64,000 nt of DNA from Chryseobacterium sp. Leaf394 (GTDB lineage Bacteria; Bacteroidota; Bacteroidia; Flavobacteriales; Weeksellaceae): positions 251,416 through 315,415 of the forward strand of contig NZ_LMQH01000010.1 in NCBI RefSeq assembly GCF_001424105.1, in the 5' to 3' direction. Below, piece after piece: positions 1 through 9,044 of the stretch. Every line of letters starts with the position of its first letter. The stretch's first letter is position 1. Position numbers and translations under genes: made by a program. The notes under the pieces were generated by a model. It was not told the origin of the DNA. It ran no database searches and saw nothing but the letters and a program-made list of their open reading frames with translations.

Positions 1-435
1 TCCGAATCAGGTTTCAGAGGAAATGCAGGAAACAGCGGGACAAGAAATCCGAACGGTGGTTTCAGAGATAATAACAACCCGGGAACAAGACCTTCAAATG
101 GAGGTTTCAGAGACAACAGCAATTCTCAACCTCGAAGCAATGGCGGTTTTAGAAATGAAAGCAGTAAGCCGAGATCAGAGAACAGCCAGCCGAGAGGTGG
201 TGGATTCAGAAATGAAAGCAGTCAGCCGAGAACTGAAAGCAGCACACCGAGAAGTGGAGGATTTAGAAATGAAACCCGTGCGCCAAGAAACGAGAGCAGT
301 GCACCTAGATCAGGTGGAGGTTTTAGAAATGGAGGAGAATCGAAGCCACAGAGAAGTGAAAGCCCTTCTGGAAGAGGAAATTCCGGTGGTGGAGAAAGAA
401 GTGGAGGGTTCAGAACCCGTTTAGCAGGAAATTAG
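1..435 (+). CDS. C-terminal part of a GGFR-repeat protein (partial)
   Basis: The gene starts before the window. Read in frame 1 it is open for 144 codons and ends at TAG 433-435. The visible part is low complexity, dominated by Gly, Arg, Asn, Ser and Pro. The unit GGFR(N/D/T) recurs at residues 19, 34, 48, 67, 86, 106 and 135, separated by Ser/Pro/Arg-rich linkers. No domain is visible. Tails of this kind occur on exported or nucleic-acid-binding proteins, but nothing here decides which. Another open frame over the same bases (23-424) lacks this periodic repeat and is taken as a shadow. A strong terminator follows 27 bases after the stop, which supports this reading. Confidence 0.75.
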   Translation, partial: SESGFRGNAGNSGTRNPNGGFRDNNNPGTRPSNGGFRDNSNSQPRSNGGFRNESSKPRSENSQPRGGGFRNESSQPRTESSTPRSGGFRNETRAPRNESSAPRSGGGFRNGGESKPQRSESPSGRGNSGGGERSGGFRTRLAGN

Positions 436-462
436 TTTTCATATATTATATTTGAGTGGTGT

Positions 463-497
463 AGAGAGTAGGTTTTGTTGCCTACTCTCTTTTTATT
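463..497 (+). terminator. Rho-independent terminator after the GGFR-repeat gene
   Basis: A perfect 10-bp stem (463-472 with 481-490) encloses an 8-base loop and is followed by a T-rich run. Confidence 0.85.
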
Positions 498-616
498 TGT
501 AATTATGGGTGAATTATTAATAATTAAATTTAACATTTTTTATGAAATTAATTTTTAACTTTTAAATAAAATCTATATCAAACCAATACAAAACAATTAA
601 TTAAACCTTTAATAAA

Positions 617-1078
617 ATGAAAAAATTAATATTATCAATCGCATTAGTAGGATTCGGAAGTTTGGCAATGGCTCAGCAAGCACCTACACCTGAACAGAGA
701 GAAGCTAAAAGAGCTGAAATGCAGCAGAAGATGCAACAGAGAGAAAAGGATCATTTGGATAAAATGCAGAAAGATCTGAATTTATCTAAAGATCAGGTTG
801 CCAAAGTTCAGGCACTCCATGACAAGAAAAGAGCAGAAAGAAAGGCTGATTTCGATAAAAATAAAGATATGAGAATGGCGAAGATGAAGGAGATGAAAGA
901 CAAAAGAGCACAAATGGATAACGAAATGAAAAGCATTCTGAATCCTGAACAGTACAAAAAATGGGAAGCCGACAGAAACGCAAAGATGGAACAGCGAAAA
1001 ATGGCAATGAAAGACAGAAAAAAAGGCGACAGACCTCACCACAAGCCAATGAGACCGGCAGTGGAGCCTACCAAATAG
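617..1078 (+). CDS. Spy/CpxP-like (DUF4890-type) exported protein
   Basis: This is a 153-residue exported protein. Residues 1-19 form a signal peptide ending near AMAQ. The rest is almost entirely charged helix rich in Met, Lys, Arg, Glu and Gln, with a motif like LNLSKDQVAKVQALHDKK and a second LNPEQYKKW. This arrangement of two LTxxQ-like segments is that of the Spy/CpxP/DUF4890 group of small periplasmic proteins, which act as chaperones or metal and stress sensors in other bacteria. The exact role here is inferred. The gene stands alone between two terminators. The tail is basic and His/Pro-rich. Confidence 0.75.
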   Translation: MKKLILSIALVGFGSLAMAQQAPTPEQREAKRAEMQQKMQQREKDHLDKMQKDLNLSKDQVAKVQALHDKKRAERKADFDKNKDMRMAKMKEMKDKRAQMDNEMKSILNPEQYKKWEADRNAKMEQRKMAMKDRKKGDRPHHKPMRPAVEPTK

Positions 1079-1112
1079 TGAGTTCATAATTTGATTTTTT
1101 AATGTGTGGTTT

Positions 1113-1144
1113 GAGCGGAAAATTTATTTTCCGCTCTTTTTTTT
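1113..1144 (+). terminator. Rho-independent terminator
   Basis: A perfect 10-bp stem (1113-1122 with 1127-1136) with a 4-base loop is followed by eight T residues. Confidence 0.9.
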
Positions 1145-1221
1145 ACTCAAATCAGAAAGTCGGATGAAGGAAAATCTGAAGCCTAGTTTTTATCTAATCT
1201 AAAATTAAATTTCTTTCATCG

Positions 1222-1253
1222 TTTTACCAACCGCCTTATATTCCGTAAATTTG
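1222..1253 (+). promoter_or_regulatory. Candidate Bacteroidota promoter of ferritin gene
   Basis: TAAATTTG at 1246-1253 fits the TAnnTTTG -7 element exactly. A weak -33 like element (TTTT at 1222-1225) lies 20 bases upstream. The ferritin ATG is 17 bases after the -7 box. Confidence 0.4.
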
Positions 1254-1270
1254 ATGATAAATTAAAAATT

Positions 1271-1780
1271 ATGGTAAGCGAAAAAATTGCACAACTTATA
1301 AACGAACAAATAGCACACGAGCAATATGCTGCTCAATATTATCTTTCAATGTCTGCATGGTTTTCTGCAAGAGATCTTGACGGAATTGCCAATTACTTCA
1401 GAGTTCAGAGCAAAGAAGAACTGATGCACGCAGACAAAATGTTTGACTATTTAAATGACGTAGGCGGAGAAATCATCATCGGCGAAATTGCAAAACCTCC
1501 TCACGAGTTTCTTAATGCAACAGATATCTTCGAAAAAGCTTTGGAGCACGAAAAAAAAGTAACAAGAAGTATTTTCAATATCGTGAAAAATGCCAATGAC
1601 GAAGGAGATTTTGCTACAACATCTTTCCTTCAGTGGTTCATCAACGAGCAGGTAGAAGAGGAAGCAAGTGCTTCACAATATGTAACCAAAATCAAAATGG
1701 TTTGCGACAACCCTTCAGCTTTATACCTTTTTGACCAGGAGCTGGCAACAAGAAAATTTGTTCCGGACACAAAAGCATAA
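1271..1780 (+). CDS. ftnA: Non-haem ferritin (iron storage)
   Basis: Ferritin oxidises Fe(II) and stores ferric iron in a 24-subunit cytosolic shell. At 169 residues it has normal length for the FtnA type and no haem-binding Met pattern of bacterioferritin. The ferroxidase residues line up with E. coli FtnA numbering: E17, Y24, E50, H53, E94, E126, Q127 and E130. There is no signal peptide. It is a single-gene unit with its own candidate promoter and terminator. No Fur box was recognised by eye. Confidence 0.95.
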   Translation: MVSEKIAQLINEQIAHEQYAAQYYLSMSAWFSARDLDGIANYFRVQSKEELMHADKMFDYLNDVGGEIIIGEIAKPPHEFLNATDIFEKALEHEKKVTRSIFNIVKNANDEGDFATTSFLQWFINEQVEEEASASQYVTKIKMVCDNPSALYLFDQELATRKFVPDTKA

Positions 1781-1802
1781 GATTTTAAAATTAAATATTC
1801 TA

Positions 1803-1832
1803 AACCCTGAAAATTCATTTTTCGGGGTTTTT
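1803..1832 (+). terminator. Rho-independent terminator of ferritin
   Basis: An 11-bp stem with one wobble pair (1803-1813 with 1819-1829) is followed by a T run. Confidence 0.85.
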
Positions 1833-1948
1833 CTTTGTCTGGATTTAACTTAAAAATGATATCCGTAAAAATACGGTAGTGAAATAGGGAAAATACTGTT
1901 TTTTAGTAACTGAATTTTCTTCATTTTTGTAGAAAACTAATTAACATT

Positions 1949-2437
1949 ATGGGACAAGAATTTGACAGAAGAGAAAGAGGCGGCGCAAACAGCCTGAGTG
2001 CAGATTTTATTAAAGCCGCAGTAGAACAGTACAGAACCAATCAGCTGCAATGTACAGCTGATAATCTGGGAGTAAAAGATGCTCATTCGATTTGGTTTGA
2101 TCTGCCTAAGCTCAAAAAATTTATAGCTGATATAGAAAATTTGGCAGGAAGTTCAGATTCATCGGTTACGGATGCAGATCTGGGAATAAGAATGTATTAC
2201 GCGGCGTATCCAGAGAATTGTGAGGATGCAGATATTAAAAAAGAATATCACAAATGCCATACCCTCATTATGATTCCGACCAAAAAAGACAGTTCATCTG
2301 GGCAGACAATTCACAGAGATTTTAATCCATTAGAAAGCACTGACGACAGAAGACTTGCTTTGGCTACAGTGAATGCAATGGCTCAAAATCACGGCAGTCT
2401 TGCGCCTCCAGATAATTGTGATGGAGAATCATATTAA
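1949..2437 (+). CDS. Hypothetical soluble protein at head of a two-component operon
   Basis: I do not recognise this 162-residue protein. It has no signal peptide or membrane segment, so it is probably cytoplasmic. It starts with a charged segment (MGQEFDRRERGG) and has four Cys (residues 35, 90, 101 and 158) and His-containing segments. The stop lies 12 bases before the next gene, so it is probably cotranscribed with the membrane protein, kinase and response regulator that follow, and may supply or modify their signal. That link rests on position only. Confidence 0.7.
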   Translation: MGQEFDRRERGGANSLSADFIKAAVEQYRTNQLQCTADNLGVKDAHSIWFDLPKLKKFIADIENLAGSSDSSVTDADLGIRMYYAAYPENCEDADIKKEYHKCHTLIMIPTKKDSSSGQTIHRDFNPLESTDDRRLALATVNAMAQNHGSLAPPDNCDGESY

Positions 2438-2449
2438 AATTAACAGTAC

Positions 2450-3118
2450 ATGGAATTTTTTCGGCATATTTTAGATTATGTTTTTTACGGAAGCGAGGGC
2501 TTGGCAGCTTTGGTGGCATTACTGTATCTTCCAAGGTTGAAAAATACGTATTGGAAATATTTTGCCATATATCTTGTCTTTATCTTCCTCAGCGAGACCT
2601 TGGCAGAGCAAGATATATTTTCAAGAGACGGTAAAGTTCAGTTTTACAATTATCTTGTGATTCCTGCACAGTTCCTGTTTTTCTATTGGCTATATGCCGC
2701 AAAATTGTTTAAAAGGCCGAAACTTTTTTATACATTTTCAGTTTTATATATTCTTTCGTATATACCACATGAAATCCTGTTCAATTCAAAGAAGATTGTG
2801 TTTTCCCTCAATTATACTTTAGGCTCGCTGTTTTTGCTTTACCTCGTTATTCTTGAATATTACCGGCAGGTAAATTCATCAAATATCCTGAATTTCAGTG
2901 ATAACCGATTCTTTTATATCAACTGGGGAGTGACTGTTTTTTATATAGGAACATTGCCTTTGTTTTCTTTCTGGAGCGTGTTTGCTCAGCTTAAAGATTT
3001 ATTCAGTATTTACTATATTTACTTTCAGATTTCGGGTATTGTGATGTACACTTTATTTGCGGTTTCATTTATTTTAGGAAAAGAAAATGCTGAGGTATGG
3101 AAAAAACAGAGCTCTTAA
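2450..3118 (+). CDS. Polytopic membrane protein, likely partner of the adjacent kinase
   Basis: This 222-residue protein is mostly hydrophobic with about six or seven membrane segments (near residues 10-25, 38-52, 65-82, 92-108, 120-136, 153-172 and 185-208) joined by short loops. I do not recognise a family. Its last 22 bases overlap the start of the histidine kinase gene, so the two are translationally coupled. The kinase has no sensor domain of its own, which makes this protein a reasonable candidate for a separate membrane sensor. That is inference. Confidence 0.75.
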   Translation: MEFFRHILDYVFYGSEGLAALVALLYLPRLKNTYWKYFAIYLVFIFLSETLAEQDIFSRDGKVQFYNYLVIPAQFLFFYWLYAAKLFKRPKLFYTFSVLYILSYIPHEILFNSKKIVFSLNYTLGSLFLLYLVILEYYRQVNSSNILNFSDNRFFYINWGVTVFYIGTLPLFSFWSVFAQLKDLFSIYYIYFQISGIVMYTLFAVSFILGKENAEVWKKQSS

Positions 3119-3876
3119 TTACCGTTATACTTTTTAATTTTTTCTTTTTAGGATTTATTATTGCAATAATGGTCTACATTAGAAAATACAAGCAGAGAAA
3201 GAAGGAGTATCTCGCAGAAATTCAGATTAAAAATGAAATTCATCAGAAAGAACTTCTGGCTACCCAGCTTGAAATTCAGCAGTCTACCATGAGTCAGATC
3301 GGGCGTGAGCTGCATGACAATATCGGGCAGAAACTTACCCTTGTAAGTCTTTATACCCAACAGCTTCTGCACGAGAATAAAGTCCCTGATGTGAACGAAA
3401 GGATTGAGCAGGTTTCAGAGATTGTAAACCAGTCGATTCATGAGCTCAGGAGTCTTTCCAAATCACTTACCGATAATAAAATCAGCCGCATCAAAATTAC
3501 TGATCTGATTCGGGATGAGGTCAGTGTTGCCAATGCTGTGAAAAAATGCAAAGTTTCATTTGAGCATAATTTTGAGGATTCAGATTTGAATTTTGAACAT
3601 AAAAGCGTCGTATTAAGAATTATTCAGGAGTTTATCCAAAACAGTATGAAGCATTCTGAATGCAAAAATGTTTTTATCAATCTAAAATCTGATGAAGAAA
3701 CAGAGTGGGAGCTTTCTATTAAAGATGACGGAAAAGGCTTCGATACCGACGAGATTAAATCCAATGGAATTGGACTCACCAATATGAAAAACCGTGCAAA
3801 AATCATTGGTGCTGATTTTACTTTGACAAGTGAAAAAAATATTGGAACTTCGCTTAAAATTGTTTTAAACAAATAA
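3097..3876 (+). CDS. Sensor histidine kinase, HisKA_3 (NarX/DesK) type
   Basis: The protein has one membrane segment (about residues 6-28), a charged coiled-coil linker, and a HisKA_3 dimerisation domain with phospho-acceptor H73 in the motif GRELHDNIGQKL. The HATPase domain follows, with an N box (QEFIQNSMKHS) and G boxes (DDGKGFD and NGIGLTNMKNRA). There is no periplasmic or PAS sensor domain. It overlaps the upstream membrane protein and is 2 bases from its cognate regulator. This is a typical small Bacteroidota kinase of the NarX/DesK class. The signal is unknown. Confidence 0.92.
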   Translation: MEKTELLITVILFNFFFLGFIIAIMVYIRKYKQRKKEYLAEIQIKNEIHQKELLATQLEIQQSTMSQIGRELHDNIGQKLTLVSLYTQQLLHENKVPDVNERIEQVSEIVNQSIHELRSLSKSLTDNKISRIKITDLIRDEVSVANAVKKCKVSFEHNFEDSDLNFEHKSVVLRIIQEFIQNSMKHSECKNVFINLKSDEETEWELSIKDDGKGFDTDEIKSNGIGLTNMKNRAKIIGADFTLTSEKNIGTSLKIVLNK

Positions 3877-3878
3877 CC

Positions 3879-4523
3879 ATGAAAAAAACAATTGTTCTTG
3901 TAGACGATCATACTCTGATCGCAAAAGCGCTGGAAGGAATTATCGATAATTTCGCAGATTTTGAAGTTATTTACTGTGCAGAAAACGGTCAGGATCTCAT
4001 CGATAAATTTGCTGCCAACCGGAGAATTCCCGAGATCATCCTTCTTGACATCAGTATGCCGGTCATGGATGGCTTTGAAACCGCACTTTGGCTTACCGAA
4101 AATCATCCCGAAATAAAGGTGATGGCACTAAGTATGCAGGATGACGACCAGAGTGTCATCAGAATGATTAAGAACGGAGCCAAAGGTTATCTTCTGAAAA
4201 ACTCACATCCTAAAGATCTCGAAAATGCACTTTCAGAATTAGCGAAAGAAGGATTTTATTACCCTGACTGGGCTTCGAAAATTATATTTTCAAATGCTAA
4301 AGGTCAAACGAAAAGCATCAAAGGAACAAAAATTTCAGAGCGTGAAAAGGAATTTCTGAGTTATGCCGCTACAGAATTGAGTTACAAAGAAATTGCTATC
4401 GAAATGGGCTGCAGTCCGAGAACTGTTGAGAGTTACCGCGATGCACTCTGTGAAAAATTTGATCTGAAAACCCGCGTTGGCCTCGCCATATTTGCAATAA
4501 AAAACGGTTTTGCCGAAACATAA
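3879..4523 (+). CDS. Response regulator, NarL/LuxR type
   Basis: The receiver domain (about 1-120) has the acidic pair D9/D10, phospho-acceptor D57 (LLDISMPVMDG), a conserved Ser at 85 and K107. A LuxR-type HTH follows at about 150-205 (ISEREKEFLSYAATELSYK, then EIAIEMGCSPRTVESYRD). It is the cytoplasmic output partner of the kinase just upstream and should bind DNA when phosphorylated. Targets are unknown. Confidence 0.93.
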   Translation: MKKTIVLVDDHTLIAKALEGIIDNFADFEVIYCAENGQDLIDKFAANRRIPEIILLDISMPVMDGFETALWLTENHPEIKVMALSMQDDDQSVIRMIKNGAKGYLLKNSHPKDLENALSELAKEGFYYPDWASKIIFSNAKGQTKSIKGTKISEREKEFLSYAATELSYKEIAIEMGCSPRTVESYRDALCEKFDLKTRVGLAIFAIKNGFAET

Positions 4524-4555
4524 AAAAAGTTGCTCAAAGAAAGCAACTTTTTTTT
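4522..4555. terminator. Bidirectional Rho-independent terminator
   Basis: A 13-bp stem (4522-4534 with 4542-4554) has A-rich and T-rich outer ends, so it can serve the plus-strand regulator gene and the convergent minus-strand hydrolase. Confidence 0.85.
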
Positions 4556-4557
4556 AT

Positions 4558-5385
4558 TTAAAAACTCAGTTCAGACAAAACCGGAAAGTGGTCTGACGGA
4601 TACAGCAGATTTTCACGTCTGTCATTGATGTGACGGTGAGATTTAATTTTAAAACCTTTTACAAAAATATAATCAATTCTGTCTTTGGGAACTTCATTGA
4701 TATTAAAACCGGTAAACGTACCCTTCGGACCGTAATGTTTCTTTTCTGAATGGTAAAAAGTATCTTTCAGATTTTGAGATAATATTTTTACAGGCTCAGT
4801 ATCTTCGGTTAAATTGAAATCTCCGGTCAAAACTAAAGGAAGATTTTTAGGATTTAAATCTTTTGCCTTTTTCAAAATCAATTCTGAAGATTTTACTCTC
4901 GCCAAATTTCCTACATGATCAAAATGAATGTTCATCGCCAGAAATTTTTTTTTAGATTTTAAATCTTTAAATATGGCGTAAGTACAGATTCTGTTGAGTG
5001 CAGCATCCCAGCCTTTTGACGGTTTCTCCGGCGTTTCAGAAAGCCAGAAAGTTCCGGATTTTACAATCTGAAGTTTTTGCGTATCAAAAAATATAGCTGA
5101 AAATTCTCCTTTTTCCTTACCGTCATCGCGACCGACTCCTACAAAATCGTAGTTTTTTAAACCTGTTTTCATATCTTTCATCTGTTCAGGTAAGGCTTCC
5201 TGAACGCCCAGAACATCTGGGTGATAATATTCTAGAAGTGCCAGCGCTTCCTCTTTTCTTTTCGGCCACGCATTGTCCTGATCAGATTCAACATTCAGTC
5301 TGATATTAAATGACATTACTTTTAAATCCTGACAAAATGCCATTGAAAAGCTCAGAACGGAGAACAGTATTATTAATTTTTTCAT
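4558..5385 (-). CDS. Exported endonuclease/exonuclease/phosphatase-family hydrolase
   Basis: After a signal peptide (about 1-18) the protein has the full EEP fold signature: SFNIRLN near the N-terminus, QEALPEQ (metal-binding Glu), NIHFDH (catalytic His), TGDFN (Asp/Asn) and a C-terminal SDHFPV. At about 275 residues it has the usual length. The family includes secreted nucleases, sphingomyelinases and phosphoesterases. The substrate cannot be read from the sequence. It shares a terminator with the convergent two-component operon. Confidence 0.88.
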   Translation of the reverse strand: MKKLIILFSVLSFSMAFCQDLKVMSFNIRLNVESDQDNAWPKRKEEALALLEYYHPDVLGVQEALPEQMKDMKTGLKNYDFVGVGRDDGKEKGEFSAIFFDTQKLQIVKSGTFWLSETPEKPSKGWDAALNRICTYAIFKDLKSKKKFLAMNIHFDHVGNLARVKSSELILKKAKDLNPKNLPLVLTGDFNLTEDTEPVKILSQNLKDTFYHSEKKHYGPKGTFTGFNINEVPKDRIDYIFVKGFKIKSHRHINDRRENLLYPSDHFPVLSELSF

Positions 5386-5503
5386 ATTTTAAATTTAAAA
5401 CAAAAATAAAACTTAGCATCGAAATCTGACTTTTAAAATATATTATTTAAAAATTAAATCATCCTTCATCCTTTTGGATTAAAGGCCTTTTGCAATGTGT
5501 AAA

Positions 5504-5613
5504 AAACGTCCGTCCGTTTTGTTAGAAAGATACGGATGTTTTAATGAAAAGATACGGACGTTTTGATAGAAAGATACTGACGTTTAGAAAAAAAGATTCG
5601 GTTGTTCTAATCA
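5504..5613. repeat. Tandem repeat, five units of 22 bases
   Basis: Five consecutive units of exactly 22 bases begin at 5504, 5526, 5548, 5570 and 5592. The consensus reads roughly AAAGATACGGACGTTTTGAT. The first and last are more diverged. The period is not a multiple of three and no gene covers it. It lies in the 324-base gap between two minus-strand genes (5386-5709), whose remaining bases hold only the terminator at 5655-5685. Confidence 0.85.
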
Positions 5614-5654
5614 AAACATACTTACAACTAAGATTTAGAAAGATTAAAATTTGT

Positions 5655-5685
5655 AAAAATAAAAACTCCGGATATTTCCGGAGTT
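5655..5685 (-). terminator. Rho-independent terminator of the M1 peptidase gene
   Basis: A 9-bp perfect stem (5664-5672 with 5677-5685) is followed, on the minus strand, by a T-rich run. Confidence 0.8.
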
Positions 5686-5709
5686 ATATATGATCATGCG
5701 AATGCGCTG

Positions 5710-7920
5710 TTACTCTTTTGTAAATTTCACATCTGTGCCGCCTTGTGCAATGTTGAAAGATTTTTTGTCTTTACTGAAAACAATTTCGATCTGAGCCATC
5801 TCAAAAGAAAACTTGTTGTCGCCCAAATATTCCAATGGAAAAGCCTGTTGACCTGTTGCCTGAGCAAAAAGCTGTCCGTCTTTTTCGGTTAGAACTATTT
5901 TAACCGGAACCTGTTTGTTGCTGAATGTACCGACAAAATCTTTAGGATTGATTTTCTCTATGGGTGCTGCCTGAGCCGAGCTCCACGTATTGTTTTTTGA
6001 GTTGACGTCAGGAATTTCACCATTAGGATCAAGTTTCACCTCGCTGATTTCCTTCGTGGAATTCACTTTGAAAGTCCATTCGTTATTTCTCTTCCATACT
6101 TCTACCGGAAGTTTTACCATATCGGTTGTGCCATCTTTAAATTTAAGCTGAACTGTTGTAGGCATCGGTAGTTGTCCTAAGTTTTCAACGGTAACCTGTG
6201 CACCGTTTTTAAAGTCTCCGTTTACATATTTAACAGTTTTAATTGCCTGATCAACTTTCCATTTGTTGATAAACCAACCTCTCCAGAACCAGTTGAGTTC
6301 CTCGCCCGATATGTTTTCCATCGTATGGAAGAAATCCCATGGAGTAGGGTGTTTGAATGCCCATCTCTCGATATAGGTTCTAAAAGCCTTATCAAATTTT
6401 TCCGGGCCTAAGACAGATTCACGCAAAATTCCAAGCCCCATTCCCGGTTTGTAGTAAGCTAGAGTTCCGATGTTTCTTTCTTTCATGTTATCAGGACCAA
6501 CCATAATCGGTTCAATATTATCACTCGTCAGAAATGCGCCCATCTGTGCAATATTTTTCTTTTGATAATATTCGCCTTTGTTGAATGCTTCCGTAGAAAG
6601 TTCGTTGATGAATGTGTTGAAACCTTCATCCATCCATGCAAATAATCTTTCATTGGAACCTACAATCATCGGGAACCAGTTGTGCCCAAACTCGTGGTCT
6701 GTAACGCCCCACAGATCTTCACCTTTAGAATCCATGTGGCAGAAAACGATTCCGGGATATTCCATTCCACCTTCATTTCCGGCAACGTTGGTAGCTGCAG
6801 GATAGGTGTATTCATACCATTTTTTAGAATAATGTTCTATGGAAGCTTTGGTGTATTCTGTAGATCTTCCCCAGGCTTTATCACCGGCACTTTCTGCAGG
6901 GTAAGCAGAGATTGCTATCGATTTTTTACCACTTGGAAGATTGATTTTTGCCGCATCCAAAACAAATGCTGCAGAAGATGCCCATGCGAAATCTCTCGTC
7001 TGACTGATTTTAAATTTCCAGGTCTTAGTTCCTGATGCCTGATTTTTTTTGATGTCAGATTCAGTTCTGATCATAACTGTCTTATCAGAGTTTCTTGCCT
7101 TGTCCCAACGGTCATTTTCTTCTTTAGAATAAACTTCTTTTGAGTTTAAAAGCTCTCCAGAAGCTACAACATAGTGATTTGAAGGAACGGTAATGTTGGC
7201 TGTAATGTCACCATATTCAAGATAAAATTCTGAAGCTCCGAGGTAAGGTAGGGTGTTCCAGCCCATCACGTCATCATAAACGCACATTCTCGGATACCAT
7301 TGAGCGATTGTATAAATGTTTCCGTTTTTGGTTTCTTCAATTCCCATTCTGTCTGAACCGTATTTTGGAGAAACGAAAGAATATTCAACTTTAATTTTTG
7401 CTTTTCCTCCTTTAGCTGCAAGGTGCTGCGGCAGATCAATCTGCATTCTTGTGTCTGTAACTGTATATTTTACAGGTTTGCCATCGTAAGTAACAGATTT
7501 GATTTTATATCCACCCTCAAAAACTTCCCCTTTAGCACCGTTTCTGCTTCCCGATAAAGGCACAACAGAATTTCCTCTCGAATCTTTAGCAAACAAATTC
7601 TGATCAAGCTGAAGCCAAAGAAAACTTAATTGATCCGGACTGTTATTGGTGTAGGTAATTTCTGCACTTCCGGTAAGTTCGTTTTTCTTTTCATCAAGGC
7701 TGATGTCAAGTTTGTAGTCTGCAGAGTTTTGCCAGTAGGCATGACCAGGCTGGCCGCTCGCTGACCTCGTTTCTGTTCCGGTTTGCGGATAGAAAAATGG
7801 TTTAAAAGCTTCAACGAAATCATATTTTGGAGATTCTTTTGGTGTTTCCTGAGCCGAAAACTGAGCTGAAACTGCAAAAACAGCAGCAACAAAAATTTTA
7901 GTAGGGAATTTAAAATTCAT
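5710..7920 (-). CDS. Exported M1-family zinc metallopeptidase
   Basis: The 736-residue protein has a signal peptide (about 1-23) and a gluzincin catalytic core. GGMEYPG at 384-390 replaces the GAMEN exopeptidase motif. HEFGH at 409-413 supplies the two zinc His and the catalytic Glu, and E432 in DEGFN is the third ligand. The N-terminal beta domain (about 60-270) is typical of M1. The C-terminal 150 residues form beta-rich domains. No type 9 secretion sorting domain is visible at the C-terminus. It probably trims peptides in the periplasm or at the surface. It is a single-gene unit with its own terminator. Confidence 0.93.
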   Translation of the reverse strand: MNFKFPTKIFVAAVFAVSAQFSAQETPKESPKYDFVEAFKPFFYPQTGTETRSASGQPGHAYWQNSADYKLDISLDEKKNELTGSAEITYTNNSPDQLSFLWLQLDQNLFAKDSRGNSVVPLSGSRNGAKGEVFEGGYKIKSVTYDGKPVKYTVTDTRMQIDLPQHLAAKGGKAKIKVEYSFVSPKYGSDRMGIEETKNGNIYTIAQWYPRMCVYDDVMGWNTLPYLGASEFYLEYGDITANITVPSNHYVVASGELLNSKEVYSKEENDRWDKARNSDKTVMIRTESDIKKNQASGTKTWKFKISQTRDFAWASSAAFVLDAAKINLPSGKKSIAISAYPAESAGDKAWGRSTEYTKASIEHYSKKWYEYTYPAATNVAGNEGGMEYPGIVFCHMDSKGEDLWGVTDHEFGHNWFPMIVGSNERLFAWMDEGFNTFINELSTEAFNKGEYYQKKNIAQMGAFLTSDNIEPIMVGPDNMKERNIGTLAYYKPGMGLGILRESVLGPEKFDKAFRTYIERWAFKHPTPWDFFHTMENISGEELNWFWRGWFINKWKVDQAIKTVKYVNGDFKNGAQVTVENLGQLPMPTTVQLKFKDGTTDMVKLPVEVWKRNNEWTFKVNSTKEISEVKLDPNGEIPDVNSKNNTWSSAQAAPIEKINPKDFVGTFSNKQVPVKIVLTEKDGQLFAQATGQQAFPLEYLGDNKFSFEMAQIEIVFSKDKKSFNIAQGGTDVKFTKE

Positions 7921-7950
7921 CTGGAAAGGTTTAATTTAAAATGATAAGTA

Positions 7951-7984
7951 AAAAAAATCCCGGAATCGTTACAGATCCCGGAAC
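7951..7984 (-). terminator. Rho-independent terminator of the dienoyl-CoA reductase gene
   Basis: Read on the minus strand, an 8-10 bp stem with wobble pairs and a 6-base loop precedes a run of eight T residues. Confidence 0.65.
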
Positions 7985-8002
7985 AAATAGCTGTAAATAG
8001 TT

Positions 8003-8884
8003 TTAGTTTGATTTTTTAGATTTAATCATGGCTTCCAGGGCATCCCACATTTCCTGAGGAATATCTTCAAGCATATTAAATTCTCCTGCGCCCTGCAGCC
8101 ATTCTCCACCGTCAATGGTTACCACTTCACCATTCATGTAAGCCGAATAATCCGAAACCAGATAAGCCGCAAGATTCGCGAGTTCCTGATGCTCACCAAC
8201 TCTTCTCAACGGAACTTTTTTTCTCATATCAAATTTTTCCTGTAAATCACCAGGCAGCAACCTGTCCCAAGCGCCTTTGGTAGGGAAAGGTCCCGGAGCA
8301 ATAGCATTAAATCGGATTCCATACTTAGCCCATTCAACAGCTAAACTTCTGGTCATTGCGAGAACGCCTGCTTTGGCACAGGCAGACGGTACCACGTAGG
8401 CAGAACCTGTCCAGGCATAAGTTGTTACAATATTTAAAACTGTTCCCGAAGTTTTAGAATTAATCCAGTGTTTTCCGACTGACAGCGTACAGTTTTTTGT
8501 TCCTTTTAAAACAATATCCAAAATAGAATCAAATGCGGAATGAGTGAGTCTTTCGGTGGGCGAAATAAAGTTTCCGGCTGCGTTGTTTAGAAGAATATCA
8601 ATTTTACCAAATTCTTTTAATGCTGCATCTTTCATCGCTTCTACTTCGTCCCAGTTTCTTACATCGCATGCAACACAGAGAACTTTTCCGCCGGTCTGCT
8701 CTTCCAGTTCCTGTGCTGTAACCTGAAGTTTTTCTAAATTTCTTGAGGTAATCACTACTTTGGCTCCCAATTCAAGGAAATATTTGGTCATTGCTTTACC
8801 AAGGCCGCTGCCTCCGCCGGTCACGATGGCAACTTTATCTTTCAGGGCACCTTCGCGCAGCATCGGCTGTGTATATTGATTCAT
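8003..8884 (-). CDS. SDR-family 2,4-dienoyl-CoA reductase (DECR1-like)
   Basis: The protein is a classical SDR with cofactor motif TGGGSGLGKA (about 22-31), NNAAGNFISPTERL and a C-terminal substrate segment ending in GEFNML. The stretches AAGNFISPTERL, VVPSA.AKAGV, ANLAAYLVSDY and DGGEWL match the arrangement of mitochondrial DECR1-type 2,4-dienoyl-CoA reductases rather than generic SDRs. The predicted reaction is NADPH-dependent reduction of 2,4-dienoyl-CoA during degradation of unsaturated fatty acids in the cytoplasm. The similarity is judged from memory of the family, without an alignment. Confidence 0.85.
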   Translation of the reverse strand: MNQYTQPMLREGALKDKVAIVTGGGSGLGKAMTKYFLELGAKVVITSRNLEKLQVTAQELEEQTGGKVLCVACDVRNWDEVEAMKDAALKEFGKIDILLNNAAGNFISPTERLTHSAFDSILDIVLKGTKNCTLSVGKHWINSKTSGTVLNIVTTYAWTGSAYVVPSACAKAGVLAMTRSLAVEWAKYGIRFNAIAPGPFPTKGAWDRLLPGDLQEKFDMRKKVPLRRVGEHQELANLAAYLVSDYSAYMNGEVVTIDGGEWLQGAGEFNMLEDIPQEMWDALEAMIKSKKSN

Positions 8885-8991
8885 AAATTTATTTTTCTTA
8901 AAAATAATAAATATTGAGCGGATGAAGTTTAAAAATTTCAGATAAATAATGTGGTGAATAGCTGTTACCGGATTTCACCGGCAGATGCAAA

Positions 8992-9020
8992 GACAGCCCT
9001 GTAAAGATTACAGAGCTGTC
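8992..9020 (-). terminator. Probable terminator of the DUF1573 gene
   Basis: A 13-bp stem with one mismatch (8992-9004 with 9008-9020) lies just after the gene. The T-run on the minus strand is weak. Confidence 0.5.
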
Positions 9021-9044
9021 AACACTTTTATATATAGAACATTT

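Noticed and set aside
23..424. Open frame of 133 codons on the plus strand
   Set aside because: Shadow of the GGFR-repeat gene, which is read in frame 1 and has clear periodic repeats; the shadow has no family features.
5504..5613. Tandem 22-base units considered as a CRISPR array
   Set aside because: Units are directly adjacent with no spacers, and no cas genes are near.
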